Of a DNA stretch of 64,000 bases, positions 53,494 to 62,345 are shown one piece after another. The first letter of the stretch is position 1, and every line of letters begins with the position of its first letter. This DNA is from Oceanobacillus limi. Lineage in GTDB: Bacteria; Bacillota; Bacilli; Bacillales; Amphibacillaceae. A program made the position numbers and the translations under genes. Under the pieces are notes generated by a model that saw only the letters and a program-made list of their open reading frames with translations, made no database searches and was not told where the DNA came from. The DNA lies in contig NZ_FOHE01000001.1 of NCBI RefSeq assembly GCF_900111445.1, forward strand, positions 248,001 through 312,000, read 5' to 3'.

Positions 53494-53997
53494 TTGAAAA
53501 TAATTGAAACAGAGAGACTGTATTTAAGAGAGTTAGTCTCAGACGATGTAGAAGATTTATCTATGGTTCTTTCGGATCCAGAAACGATGCAGTATTATCC
53601 GATGCCATTTAATCAGGAAAAGGTATTGAAGTGGATTGAATGGAACCGCAATAGTTATCAGCAATTTAACCATGGATTGTGGGCAGTGATTTTAAAAGAG
53701 GGGGATAAATTGATTGGAGATTGTGGCATTACAATGCAGAGGATTGAGGAAGAAACCGTTCCTGAAATAGGTTTTCATATTCGGAAGGATTACTGGAATA
53801 AAGGATATGCAACAGAAGCAGCGATGGCTTGTAAGCAATATGCTTTCGATACGTTAAACTACTCTAGAATCTATTCCTATACCTCTATAAGAAACATCCC
53901 TTCTCAAAAAGTTGCCGAGAAGCTTGGGATGAAGACATACAAAACCTTTGAAAAAAATGGGGAAGATCAAGTCGTTCAAGTCGTATCAAATATATAG
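53494..53997 (+). CDS. RimJ/RimL-type GNAT acetyltransferase
   Basis: A 167-residue acetyltransferase with IIETERLYLRELVSDDV at the start, HIRKDYWNKGYATEAA as the acetyl-CoA motif and NIPSQKVAEKLGMKTYKTF near the end. The start is TTG with AAGGTGG upstream. It directly follows the broken HAD gene by 32 bases, so it may depend on the same promoter. Substrate unknown. Confidence 0.9.
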   Translation: MKIIETERLYLRELVSDDVEDLSMVLSDPETMQYYPMPFNQEKVLKWIEWNRNSYQQFNHGLWAVILKEGDKLIGDCGITMQRIEEETVPEIGFHIRKDYWNKGYATEAAMACKQYAFDTLNYSRIYSYTSIRNIPSQKVAEKLGMKTYKTFEKNGEDQVVQVVSNI

Positions 53998-54006
53998 GGG
54001 GATTTG

Positions 54007-54612
54007 ATGAACGAACAAGTAAACTTAGACAGAGTTTATCATGCATTTGCCGCAATAATAGTAGCTACAATTTTTATTATTTGGATAAGTGAACACGGTG
54101 GATTGTGGATAAACGGTATTAGTCATGTTGCTAATGATACGGAGGATTATCATAATAATGCGTATCCTGTTGAGGGGGAATACACTGTTGAGATTGACTT
54201 ACGTGATTTAGAAAGTAATGAAGGAAGAGTTCTTTTTGATGATGGGGCCAATCAAATTTATGTGTCCAAAGTTATTCAGAATGATTCCCATTATGAAGTG
54301 GGTTTTCGGTCAAGTGGTACGTTTAACACAGGGGGAGCCACGCTAGTATCTGCAGTGGAACACGCTCATAATCGTCAAGGTTTTACCGATATTTTCCGTG
54401 CAGAAGCGCAAGCCTCGTATCGAGGAGAAGATTATGAATTATTTCAGTCTGGATCATCTGGGTTAAACTATCGAGATGGTGATGAATTTGGTATTCACCT
54501 TCCTTCACCAGACGAAGGAATAGATATTGATTTGGAGAAAGAGCCAATGATTGAAATAACGATAACCAATTTGTATATAAACATCTGGGCTGAAGCAAGT
54601 GGATTTAAGTAA
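54007..54612 (+). CDS. Membrane-anchored protein of unknown function
   Basis: A 201-residue protein with one N-terminal hydrophobic segment (about 10-29) and an extracellular-type soluble domain rich in Asp, Glu and Gly (DLRDLESNEGRVLFDDGAN). AGGGGG lies five bases before ATG 54007. It begins nine bases after the GNAT stop, so the two are probably cotranscribed. No family recognised. Confidence 0.7.
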   Translation: MNEQVNLDRVYHAFAAIIVATIFIIWISEHGGLWINGISHVANDTEDYHNNAYPVEGEYTVEIDLRDLESNEGRVLFDDGANQIYVSKVIQNDSHYEVGFRSSGTFNTGGATLVSAVEHAHNRQGFTDIFRAEAQASYRGEDYELFQSGSSGLNYRDGDEFGIHLPSPDEGIDIDLEKEPMIEITITNLYINIWAEASGFK

Positions 54613-54680
54613 AATACACTTGTCTAAGTAATTGAGCAACCGATCTTTAAAGTGATCTTGTAGATGAAAAAGGATGAATA

Positions 54681-55439
54681 TTGTTGAAACTTAACCATGA
54701 TAATCAATTTCTAAGAGAGGTTCGGCTAAAAGAAGAAGAAATACCTTCGAGAGAGATTTTTCCCTTTTCCCTCCCGGTTATTCGAACATTTACCGGATTA
54801 AAATTCCATCCGAATGTAACGTATATCATTGGGGAAAATGGGATGGGGAAATCTACCTTGTTAGAAGGAATCGCAATTGCGTTTGGATTTAATCCAGAGG
54901 GTGGTACATTAAATTTTAATTTTTCAAGCTATGATTCTCATTCGAAGCTAGACGAGTATCTTCGGTTGGTAAAAGGAACCTATCGGGCAAAGGATAGCTT
55001 CTTCTTTCGAGCGGAGACCTTCTACAATGTTGCAACGAATATAGAAGAGATGGATCATGAACCTTCATCATATGGTGGGAAAGTGATCGATTCCTTTGGT
55101 GGAAAATCCCTTCATGAACAATCACATGGCGAGTCCTTTTTTGCTGCATTTACAGAACGATTTCAGGGGGAGGGGTTATATATTTTGGACGAACCGGAAG
55201 CAGCCTTATCACCTTTGAGACAATTGTCAATGTTATCTAGAATCCATGAGCTTGTCCAACAAGGATCGCAATTCATCATATCTACACACTCGCCAATAAT
55301 AATGGCTTATCCTCACGCGAAAATAATCGAGCTTTCAGAAGAGGGGATGCATGAGGTTGAGCTGGAAGAGACGAATCATTATGCTATTATGAAGCAATTC
55401 CTTGAGAACCGAGAACGCTTATTTCATCACTTATTTTAA
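54681..55439 (+). CDS. AAA/ABC-type ATPase
   Basis: A 252-residue ATPase of the AAA_15/AAA_21-like group. It has Walker A GENGMGKST (about residues 51-59), an ABC-like signature LHEQSHGES, Walker B GLYILDEPEAALS and ISTHSPI with the switch His. Such standalone proteins resemble the ATPase partners found near toxins or transport genes, but none is present here. Partner and role are unknown. The TTG start at 54681 has AAAAGGATG upstream. Confidence 0.88.
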   Translation: MLKLNHDNQFLREVRLKEEEIPSREIFPFSLPVIRTFTGLKFHPNVTYIIGENGMGKSTLLEGIAIAFGFNPEGGTLNFNFSSYDSHSKLDEYLRLVKGTYRAKDSFFFRAETFYNVATNIEEMDHEPSSYGGKVIDSFGGKSLHEQSHGESFFAAFTERFQGEGLYILDEPEAALSPLRQLSMLSRIHELVQQGSQFIISTHSPIIMAYPHAKIIELSEEGMHEVELEETNHYAIMKQFLENRERLFHHLF

Positions 55440-55497
55440 TGCTAATAGATTCACGGTAACTTAGGTATATGAAAACAATTATAGGGGCGGTGGGAGA

Positions 55498-55635
55498 ATG
55501 GAACTTATTGGTGCTATTTATCTCGCATATAACTGGCAGTAAGCCCCCCGCTTCAAACCTACGAGGTATAACCAAGGAGGTTAAGTGGGGGATCAACTGC
55601 CAGTAAATGTCCGATTCGTTCATCTAACAATCAGT
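55498..55635 (+). other. 14-codon reading frame fused to a long composite hairpin
   Basis: GGTGGGAGA precedes an ATG opening MELIGAIYLAYNWQ and a TAA (55540). The last codons form the first arm of a nested hairpin: AACTGGCAGT with AACTGCCAGT (55531-55540, 55595-55604), CCCCCGCTT with AAGTGGGGG (55545-55553, 55583-55591) and AACCT with AGGTT (55556-55560, 55578-55582). A tail with GTGGGGGATG follows. Remaining bases to 55875 show no gene. It may be a transposable-element end (IS200/IS605-like) or a regulatory RNA; I cannot decide. Confidence 0.5.
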
Positions 55636-55875
55636 GGGGGATGAAAAAAACCTACTTCTTGTAGTTTAATCGCTTCGCTTGTTACACGAGATCCAATTAT
55701 CGACCAGCCCCTAACATGTTTCTACAGATGAGGAAGTGGCCAATATTGCGGAAGGGATCGAATCCCACTCGCCCGAACGTCTTACCTTTAGCCCTTCGTA
55801 ACACAAAAAGATTACTTTATTAACCAATTTTGAAAACAATATAAAACAGTCGATTAGATTGGTTCTCTAAACTTA

Positions 55876-56811
55876 CTATTCATTCCAAAAATACCCGTTT
55901 GAAAAACTTGGAACTTGTAGATTATTTCCAAAGTGATCCAAAAGTTCAGGACAGAAATAAAAATCCTTTATATAGAGGATTTGTTCCTCACTAGTTCTAA
56001 TTTGGTGAATGGTACTCAAACCATCTTGTTGCCCTTCACGTTTTTCATAAACCAAAATACTCGGGATTCCTCTCAACATTTCAAAGGAGGCATGTAGGTT
56101 TGCTGGATCTCTTTCCCAATCGGTTAAAGAATATTTACGTATAGTCTCTCTTCCGAATTCTTTAGTAACTCCAACAATCTCCATTTCGGCACCTTCATGT
56201 AATAAGCCAGCAATTTTGTCTGCATCACGTTCGTTGAAAGCCTTAATATAACTCTCTACAATGTTTCGGTTGAAGTCGCTCAATTTATATTTATCTAGGA
56301 CATTATCTTGAATATTTTTTTCTTTTAAGTTTTTTCTAGCCCGGTGAATCAAGGATTTAACAGCTCCTTCTGTTAAAGATAGCATTTCCGCTGTCTCGGC
56401 GAGTTTAAATTTAAAAACGTCTACCAGTAATACTGAAACACGTTGGCGAGGAGGGAGAGACTGAACTAAATATTCCATAGAAGCTCTAATTTCAATTGGA
56501 TCAATCTCATCATCATTAAGAACTTGTTCAAACATTTCCTCATCACCCTCCACTATATTTTTTGATTTTCTACATTGGTCAATCCATTGATTTGTGGCTA
56601 CACGGAATAAATAAGATTTTGTGTTTACGGATTGATAAACAAATGATAGTTGGGCAAATGCCTTTAAGATGGTTTCTTGGGCTAAATCTTCTGCTTCCCA
56701 AGGTGAGCCTGTTAAATTTAAGCAGTATTTCCACAAATCCTTTCGAAAATCTTTAATAAAAGTTTCAAATTCCTTTCTTGCTTTTCTAGATATTTCCCCT
56801 AAATGTTGCAT
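55876..56811 (-). CDS. ECF sigma factor with SnoaL-like C-terminal extension
   Basis: A 311-residue RNA polymerase sigma factor. Region 2 is seen at about residues 12-80 (EAEDLAQETILKAF, SYLFRVATNQWID), region 4 at about 110-165 (LPPRQRVSVLL, AETAEMLSLTEGAVKSLIHRARKNL). Residues about 180-300 form a SnoaL/NTF2-like domain, as in ECF groups where this domain tunes sigma activity instead of an anti-sigma factor. No anti-sigma gene is adjacent. A repeated bipartite element lies just upstream. GAAGGAGG precedes the ATG. Confidence 0.9.
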   Translation of the reverse strand: MQHLGEISRKARKEFETFIKDFRKDLWKYCLNLTGSPWEAEDLAQETILKAFAQLSFVYQSVNTKSYLFRVATNQWIDQCRKSKNIVEGDEEMFEQVLNDDEIDPIEIRASMEYLVQSLPPRQRVSVLLVDVFKFKLAETAEMLSLTEGAVKSLIHRARKNLKEKNIQDNVLDKYKLSDFNRNIVESYIKAFNERDADKIAGLLHEGAEMEIVGVTKEFGRETIRKYSLTDWERDPANLHASFEMLRGIPSILVYEKREGQQDGLSTIHQIRTSEEQILYIKDFYFCPELLDHFGNNLQVPSFSNGYFWNE

Positions 56812-56846
56812 AATTAGCCTCCTTCGGTTATATGAACTAATTTAAA

Positions 56847-56875
56847 GACGATTAACTTAGTCAAAAAGATACGGT
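56847..56875 (-). promoter_or_regulatory. Putative ECF-type promoter for the sigma factor gene
   Basis: On the minus strand: ACCGTATC (56868-56875), 17 nt, then CGTC (56847-56850). The same pattern with the same spacing recurs at 58364-58392. It would put the start site about 28 bases before the sigma gene, with a GAAGGAGG ribosome binding site between them. Confidence 0.6.
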
Positions 56876-56935
56876 GAAAGTAAAATTAGTTTAGACGATA
56901 CATATTTTTCCTCTCAAAGCATTCACGAATATAAG

Positions 56936-58159
56936 TTACCTAGTTTTAATTTCTGGATATTCTTTTTCCTTTTTCAAAAAAACAATTTCTGAAGAACGCC
57001 AAAGCTTTATTAAAATAAGGGATAGAGTGACTAAGAAAATGCCAGATAACCCAACTGCCATTGGCAGTCCCGATTTTTCTCCTAAAATAAATATTAGAGG
57101 TTCTAAAATTGTCAAAAATAAAGTGAACAATAGAGACTGAATCGACAATATAGTAGCTCTTTGATTGCCAGATATGGATTTATTCAATAAATCCGACATT
57201 ACAGGACGTACAAGTGATGCAACAAATGAAATGATTGCAAATGGCACAATTGTTACGAGCATTGGATAGATCCAAATTAATGCATAACAAATCATAATGA
57301 CCAACAGAACAATAGAGATTAAGGACCAGTGATTATACTTTCTAGAAAACCAGTTTGACGTTAAGGATCCTATCATCCCTGCAATTCTGACACATACAAT
57401 GATTAAACCCAAATTAGCTACACTATACCCAACATGAATAGCGTAAGGCTGGATAACAACTAATGTTAACAAAACAGGCATTACTATCAAAAGCGCACCC
57501 AGAATAACTATATATCGAATTTTTGAATTATATATGAAAATTCTTAGCCCTTGTATTACCGTCTGAAAGTAACTTTTTTCATCATTCGAAGAACCTTCAT
57601 TACTTTGAGGTGGTTCATTAAAAGTTAATGCAACGACAAAGGCAACAAGTGAAATAACTGAAGTAATTATGAAGTTATATGTCATATCTAATGAGGCTAT
57701 ATACCCTCCAAGTAAACTGGCGAGGAGTTGAGAACCTTGCACAATAAATAGATATCTTCCCATTAATTTATTATATTTATCCTCTTTGTTCTCTGCCTTT
57801 AAACTGTCGTATAAAAACGCCATGTCAGCACCACTGATGAAGGTAAAGGAAGTCCCCCATATAATAAAGCCAAGAATGAAAATCGGTGAAAGTACTTGAG
57901 TTACAAGACCTAACATCCCCAGTGAAAATAGAAGTGTTCCAATTAACATTGAGGTTTTTCTTCCGTATTTGTCGGCTACTGCACCAGTAAATATCTCCAT
58001 AATAGTCATAATTACAAGTACAATAGAATCTAATACTCCAATTTGGACATAACTCATCCCACGGTCTTGTAAAAATATAATCCAGATGGGAATCCATAAA
58101 TGCAGATTAATTAAAAAACAAAATATAAAAAACTTAACTACATTAGCATGGTATTTCAT
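56936..58159 (-). CDS. MFS transporter
   Basis: A 407-residue major facilitator with 12 hydrophobic segments and motif A as GAVADKYGRKTSMLIGT. It lies upstream of the ECF sigma gene on the same strand, and its own upstream region carries the second copy of the sigma-linked element, so it is the best candidate target of that sigma factor. CAAGGAGGAACAG precedes the ATG. Substrate unknown; a drug or stress-related compound is plausible. Confidence 0.9.
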   Translation of the reverse strand: MKYHANVVKFFIFCFLINLHLWIPIWIIFLQDRGMSYVQIGVLDSIVLVIMTIMEIFTGAVADKYGRKTSMLIGTLLFSLGMLGLVTQVLSPIFILGFIIWGTSFTFISGADMAFLYDSLKAENKEDKYNKLMGRYLFIVQGSQLLASLLGGYIASLDMTYNFIITSVISLVAFVVALTFNEPPQSNEGSSNDEKSYFQTVIQGLRIFIYNSKIRYIVILGALLIVMPVLLTLVVIQPYAIHVGYSVANLGLIIVCVRIAGMIGSLTSNWFSRKYNHWSLISIVLLVIMICYALIWIYPMLVTIVPFAIISFVASLVRPVMSDLLNKSISGNQRATILSIQSLLFTLFLTILEPLIFILGEKSGLPMAVGLSGIFLVTLSLILIKLWRSSEIVFLKKEKEYPEIKTR

Positions 58160-58363
58160 GACTGTTCCTCCTTGGCGTTGGGCATCGTATTCAGCATTTT
58201 TTGAGGGGGAATTGGTCCTTGATAAATAAAATTACCCTTAATTTTTGCTAATGACGAAACTTATTTAGATCACCTTCCTCTACTGGTTATATAACATGAA
58301 ACAAATTATAAAAATCCCACCAAACCACTGATGGAACACCATTAATTACTTTACTATTTTAAA

Positions 58364-58392
58364 GACGTATAAGTTGGACAAAAAGATACGGT
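58364..58392 (-). promoter_or_regulatory. Putative ECF-type promoter for the MFS gene
   Basis: On the minus strand: ACCGTATC (58385-58392), 17 nt, then CGTC (58364-58367), flanked by TTTTTG and TTTAAA as in the copy at 56847-56875. A transcript from here would have a leader of about 195 nt before the MFS start. Confidence 0.6.
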
Positions 58393-58459
58393 AAAATAAA
58401 AATAGCCAACCAGATAAATTCTTCTGATTGACCTTATAATACGCTTTCGCCCGTTTGTT

Positions 58460-58631
58460 TTAGATAATGAAAGCATACAACAGAGCAATAACCAGACTTT
58501 GGACAGCCATAAACTTGATAGTTTTACCATCAAGTTTATTCTTTTTGACAATCAGTCTTTGCCCTATGTACCCTATTAATAATATAGCTAGAAGTGCTAC
58601 GATAAAAGCGCGAAAAAACTCTTGAAATCAA
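58460..58631 (-). pseudogene. Frameshifted small membrane protein
   Basis: From TTG 58631 (GGGGTG upstream) the frame reads MISRV and breaks at a run of six Ts. The adjacent frame continues with RAFIVALLAILLIGYIGQRL, IVKKNKLDGKTIKF and VIALLYAFII to a stop at 58460. The intact product would be about 57 residues with two hydrophobic segments. The inverted repeat AAACTTGAT/ATCAAGTTT lies inside it. The rest of the gap to 59046 holds no gene I can support. Confidence 0.5.
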
Positions 58632-58869
58632 AGTGTTCACCCCGTCTACGTCTGTATCTGATGTTCCACAAGTTGACTCCGATTGTTGAACAAAAGTTAA
58701 GCGATTCTCTACGTATATTTTACCATAAAATAATTTATCCTTATTCAACTCTTCTGTTCATTAGCATTTACGAGTAAGATGAATCTATCTGAGGGAGTTT
58801 TAAGTATATTCTTTCCAAATACTATATTTAACAAAATCTATTTATGTCATGTTCTGAAATAAATTAAAA

Positions 58870-58904
58870 AATTGGTATAAGGATTGCTATTCCCTATACC
58901 AATT
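58870..58904 (-). terminator. Terminator of the S9 peptidase gene
   Basis: AATTGGTATA (58870-58879) pairs with TATACCAATT (58895-58904). On the minus strand six Ts follow. It lies about 140 bases past the peptidase stop. Confidence 0.75.
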
Positions 58905-59046
58905 CTACCTTGATTTGATTGTTGTTTTGAATACTAATTTGCTGCGACTAGAACAGAAATTAATGGTTATTAACTAATTTCCCTTCTGCGTCCGAACTTC
59001 TCAGGATACAGGGTGCTCTTCTTACTTTCTATAACTCAACTCGTGC

Positions 59047-61050
59047 TTACAAATACTGTTCAAACCATCTGCAAATATGGTTGAGACGTTCTATACGCAT
59101 TTCTGGTTTACCACTGCGGCTCAATTCGTGGCTGGCACCAGGGAAGCGGACAAATTCTACTTCCTTCTTCAAATGCTTCAATGCAACGAATAGTTGCTCT
59201 CCTTGTTCAATAGGACAGCGGTAATCTTGTTCACCGTGCAAGATTAATAGTGGTGTTTCTACATTTTCAGCATATTTTAATGGGGAGAAATCCCACAGCT
59301 TTGTTGTATCCTCTAATAGATTTTGACCGAGCTCCCACTTCGTAAAGAAGTAACCAATATCACTGACACCATAGAAGCTTAGCCAGTTACTGATTGAACG
59401 TTGTGTTACAGCTGCTTTAAAGCGGTTTGTATGGCCGACGATCCAGTTTGTCATGAATCCACCATAGCTTCCACCAGTTACACCAAGGCGATCCGCATCG
59501 ATAAAGCTATAATTTTCGAGTACATAATCTACACCACTCATTAAGTCTGTGTAGTCACTGCCACCATAATCCGCTCGGCAGGCATCAACAAACTCTTGAC
59601 CATATCCATGGCTACCACGAGGGTTAGTATAAAGAACTACATAACCTTTTGCAGCAAGTAACTGCATTTCATGGAAAAAGCTTTGACCATACATGGCATG
59701 TGGTCCGCCGTGGATTTCGAGTACAAATGGATATTTTTTGCCTTCTTCAAATCCATACGGGCGTAATAACCAACCTTGGATTTCCCAACCATCTTCCGCT
59801 TGATATGTTAGTGTTTCTGGTTCGATCACTTCTACCTCTTCTAAAAACGCAGCATTGGCGTTAGTTAATCGAGTTAAGTTCGAGTTGCTATCTAGTAAAT
59901 AGAAGTTGCAAGGGTTTGTCGGTGTACTCACACCAATGACAAATGATTCTGAATTTCCGTCATAAGAAAAGCCGAATACATGATTATCATTTTTATATAA
60001 TACTTCTAAATCACCTTGTAAATTCACTTGGTAAAGTCCAGTAGCACCATAATCCGTACCAATAAAAAATAACTTATCTTCCGCTTTGGACCAAACCGGA
60101 CCAGTAGTTGATGCGCCTAATCGTGTATCACCAATCATGATATCCCCAAGTTGGAAATCCCAATCACTACTTAGGCAAGTACGTTCTCCTGTTTTAACGT
60201 CTAGAATATACAATTCGTTAAGCGTCGCACCTGCATGTGTTTGCTCGTGTCCAAAGAAAGCAATCTTTTCCCCACTAGGAGAATAGCTAGCACTATGATA
60301 GGTCCCTTTTCCATTGGTTAGCTTTGTCACTTCCTTGGTAGCAATATTTACGGTATATAAATCATTCGTTAGTTCGTATTCTGCATCTTCACTAAGATTA
60401 CCGGCAAATAAAACGGTTGAACTATCAGGGGAGATGTCCTGATAACCGTGGTGTGTGTCTGCAGTAGTTAGTTGAGTAAAAGTTTCATTTTCCACATCAT
60501 ACACGATGATTTGGCTCTTTTTATCATCATGGAAACCTTTCGCGTCTGATTTATAGCGAAGGCTAGTAACGACCAAAGGCTGTTTGTTTTTTTCTTCACG
60601 TTCTTTTTGACGTTCTTCTTTGGATTGTTCCTTTTGTGACTTCACATCATCATCTTTATCTAAGGAAGCTGTAAAGATGATGTATCTACCATCCTTAGAC
60701 CATTCGGGGCTTACTGCGCCATTTTTAAACGTCGTTACTTGTTTGGCTTCTCCACCATCTGTATGTAAGAGCCATAGCTGTGGAACTCCACTTCGATTGG
60801 ATTGGAAAACAACGGATTTCCCATCAGGTGAAAAACGAGGGTTACTATTTTTTTCGTTTCCAAAGGTCCATTGCTTGGCTTCATTTGTATTCAAATCTTG
60901 GACGAATAGCTGTGAATCATAATCATCTTTATCATTTACGGTAGTGGAAACAAAAGCATATTTATTTCCTTCAGGGTTAAACTGTGGATCACTGTATACT
61001 TCTAAATTTGTAAAATCCTCGGCTGTAATTGCTCGTTTTGAATTAGCCAT
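59047..61050 (-). CDS. S9-family prolyl oligopeptidase-like peptidase
   Basis: A 667-residue serine peptidase with an N-terminal beta-propeller (about residues 20-400) and a C-terminal alpha/beta-hydrolase domain. The nucleophile motif is GGSYGGFMTNW, the catalytic Asp lies in LILHGEQDYRCP and the His in FPGASHELSRSG. It resembles acylaminoacyl-peptidase/YuxL proteins of Bacillus, which trim oligopeptides. No signal peptide is visible, so it is probably cytoplasmic. GGAGGGAAC precedes the ATG. Confidence 0.92.
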   Translation of the reverse strand: MANSKRAITAEDFTNLEVYSDPQFNPEGNKYAFVSTTVNDKDDYDSQLFVQDLNTNEAKQWTFGNEKNSNPRFSPDGKSVVFQSNRSGVPQLWLLHTDGGEAKQVTTFKNGAVSPEWSKDGRYIIFTASLDKDDDVKSQKEQSKEERQKEREEKNKQPLVVTSLRYKSDAKGFHDDKKSQIIVYDVENETFTQLTTADTHHGYQDISPDSSTVLFAGNLSEDAEYELTNDLYTVNIATKEVTKLTNGKGTYHSASYSPSGEKIAFFGHEQTHAGATLNELYILDVKTGERTCLSSDWDFQLGDIMIGDTRLGASTTGPVWSKAEDKLFFIGTDYGATGLYQVNLQGDLEVLYKNDNHVFGFSYDGNSESFVIGVSTPTNPCNFYLLDSNSNLTRLTNANAAFLEEVEVIEPETLTYQAEDGWEIQGWLLRPYGFEEGKKYPFVLEIHGGPHAMYGQSFFHEMQLLAAKGYVVLYTNPRGSHGYGQEFVDACRADYGGSDYTDLMSGVDYVLENYSFIDADRLGVTGGSYGGFMTNWIVGHTNRFKAAVTQRSISNWLSFYGVSDIGYFFTKWELGQNLLEDTTKLWDFSPLKYAENVETPLLILHGEQDYRCPIEQGEQLFVALKHLKKEVEFVRFPGASHELSRSGKPEMRIERLNHICRWFEQYL

Positions 61051-61180
61051 GTATAGTTCCCTCCATTTTAAATGTTAAATTTTCTAAACTTTGTTTCATT
61101 CTAAACTATTTCGAGTTACGAATCAATTAGATCGCAACATATTTTACTAGGATGATAGATTTTCTTTGATATGAATAAAA

Positions 61181-61204
61181 AGATGAGGTCTATAGACCCC
61201 ATCT
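61181..61204 (-). terminator. Terminator of the transaminase gene
   Basis: On the minus strand AGATGGGGTC pairs with GACCTCATCT (one G-T pair) around a 4-nt loop, followed by TTTTTATTC. Confidence 0.8.
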
Positions 61205-61234
61205 CTCCCTAAACTGTAGCTCGCCAAACATAGA

Positions 61235-62137
61235 TTAATAGGAGTTTTCAAAAGTATTTTTTACGTCTTGAGTATTCCCTGGATTTATATTGATCTTTGC
61301 ATCCTCTTCATACGCCTGTTGTAATTGTTTGGTTATTTTTTGCGGCTTTCCATTCGCGATCTGAATTGCATCAACAGCAATAATCGGAAGTACCTCAGAT
61401 GTACTACTAGATAAAAATAACTCGTCGGCTGTTTCGATATCTTTTAAGGTGAATGCTTCTTCAACCAACGGAATTCCCAGATTCTTTGTGAACGCTTCAA
61501 TACGTAGGCGAACACAACCATATAAAATATTGCGCGTAGTTGGATGTGTATAAATTTTTCCGTCTTTTACGAGGTAAACATTTGCTGCACTACACTCGGT
61601 AACCAATCCACCCTTGTGTAAAATAGCTTCATAGCAGCCTTTTTCATGTGCCGCTTGTTTGGCAATAACATTAGGTAGTAAATTCAGACTTTTTATATAA
61701 CAGTTTTGCCAGCGGTCATCCTCGTGTGTGATTACTGCTACGCCATTTTCTAAGTTCTTCATGTTACGTGGCATTTTTTGAACATACGCATAGAAGTTTG
61801 GGGATACATCGGTCGGGAATGCATGATCCCGTGGTGCAGACCCCCTTGATATTTGTAAATAAACCTTTGCATCGTCGTTTATATTATTTCGTTCTAGTAA
61901 TTCGTTTAATAAATTGGTGAGTGTATCTTTGGAAAATGGAATATCTATTTTAATGGCTTCTGCCGATCGATACAATCGATCCACATGTTCCGTTAATAAA
62001 TAATAGTTACCATGATAAACTCGAATGACTTCGTATACACCATCCCCAAATTGTAGTGCTCTTTCTTCCATTGGATATTTTACACTGTCACGGTGTATCA
62101 ACTTTGTTTGCGATAAAACTACTGGATAAACAGACAA
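61235..62137 (-). CDS. dat: D-amino-acid transaminase
   Basis: A 300-residue PLP enzyme of fold type IV. The block ERALQFGDGVYEVIRVYHG at the start, the catalytic-Lys region CYIKSLNLLPNVIAK and VTECSAANVYLV match Bacillus D-alanine aminotransferase. It makes D-glutamate from D-alanine for the cell wall. I chose TTG 62137 (MSVYPVVLSQ), eight bases after GGGGG; the ATG at 62155 would have the site inside the coding part. Confidence 0.93.
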   Translation of the reverse strand: MSVYPVVLSQTKLIHRDSVKYPMEERALQFGDGVYEVIRVYHGNYYLLTEHVDRLYRSAEAIKIDIPFSKDTLTNLLNELLERNNINDDAKVYLQISRGSAPRDHAFPTDVSPNFYAYVQKMPRNMKNLENGVAVITHEDDRWQNCYIKSLNLLPNVIAKQAAHEKGCYEAILHKGGLVTECSAANVYLVKDGKIYTHPTTRNILYGCVRLRIEAFTKNLGIPLVEEAFTLKDIETADELFLSSSTSEVLPIIAVDAIQIANGKPQKITKQLQQAYEEDAKININPGNTQDVKNTFENSY

Positions 62138-62277
62138 TCCTTTCGCCCCCTTCATCGTTATGATTATTTTATTATGGATCTTTCTTCATGTAAACGAATT
62201 AATTATTTTCTGACATCTTTCTCTCTATAGGGTATTCCTTGTGCAAATGGATGATATTTTCAGAAAAGTACAAGGAT

Positions 62278-62320
62278 AGTGATGAATATCACAGTTTCCT
62301 GTTCACGCGGCTTATATAAT
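62278..62320 (+). promoter_or_regulatory. Fnr-type box and -10 element of fnr
   Basis: AGTGA-TGAATA-TCACA (62278-62293) matches the Fnr/Crp-type pattern with six central bases. TATAAT follows at 62315-62320. If the start site is at 62327, the box is centred at -41.5, the classic class II activator position; no good -35 is seen. Confidence 0.7.
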
Positions 62321-62345
62321 GAAGTGGAAGAGGGGAGTGTGTACA

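Noticed and set aside
55760-55800. tRNA-like GGGATCGAATCCC segment
   Set aside because: It resembles a T-arm but no acceptor, D-arm or anticodon arm can be built around it.
59649-60922. Several plus-strand frames within the S9 peptidase region
   Set aside because: They are antisense to a well-supported 667-residue peptidase and show no family features.
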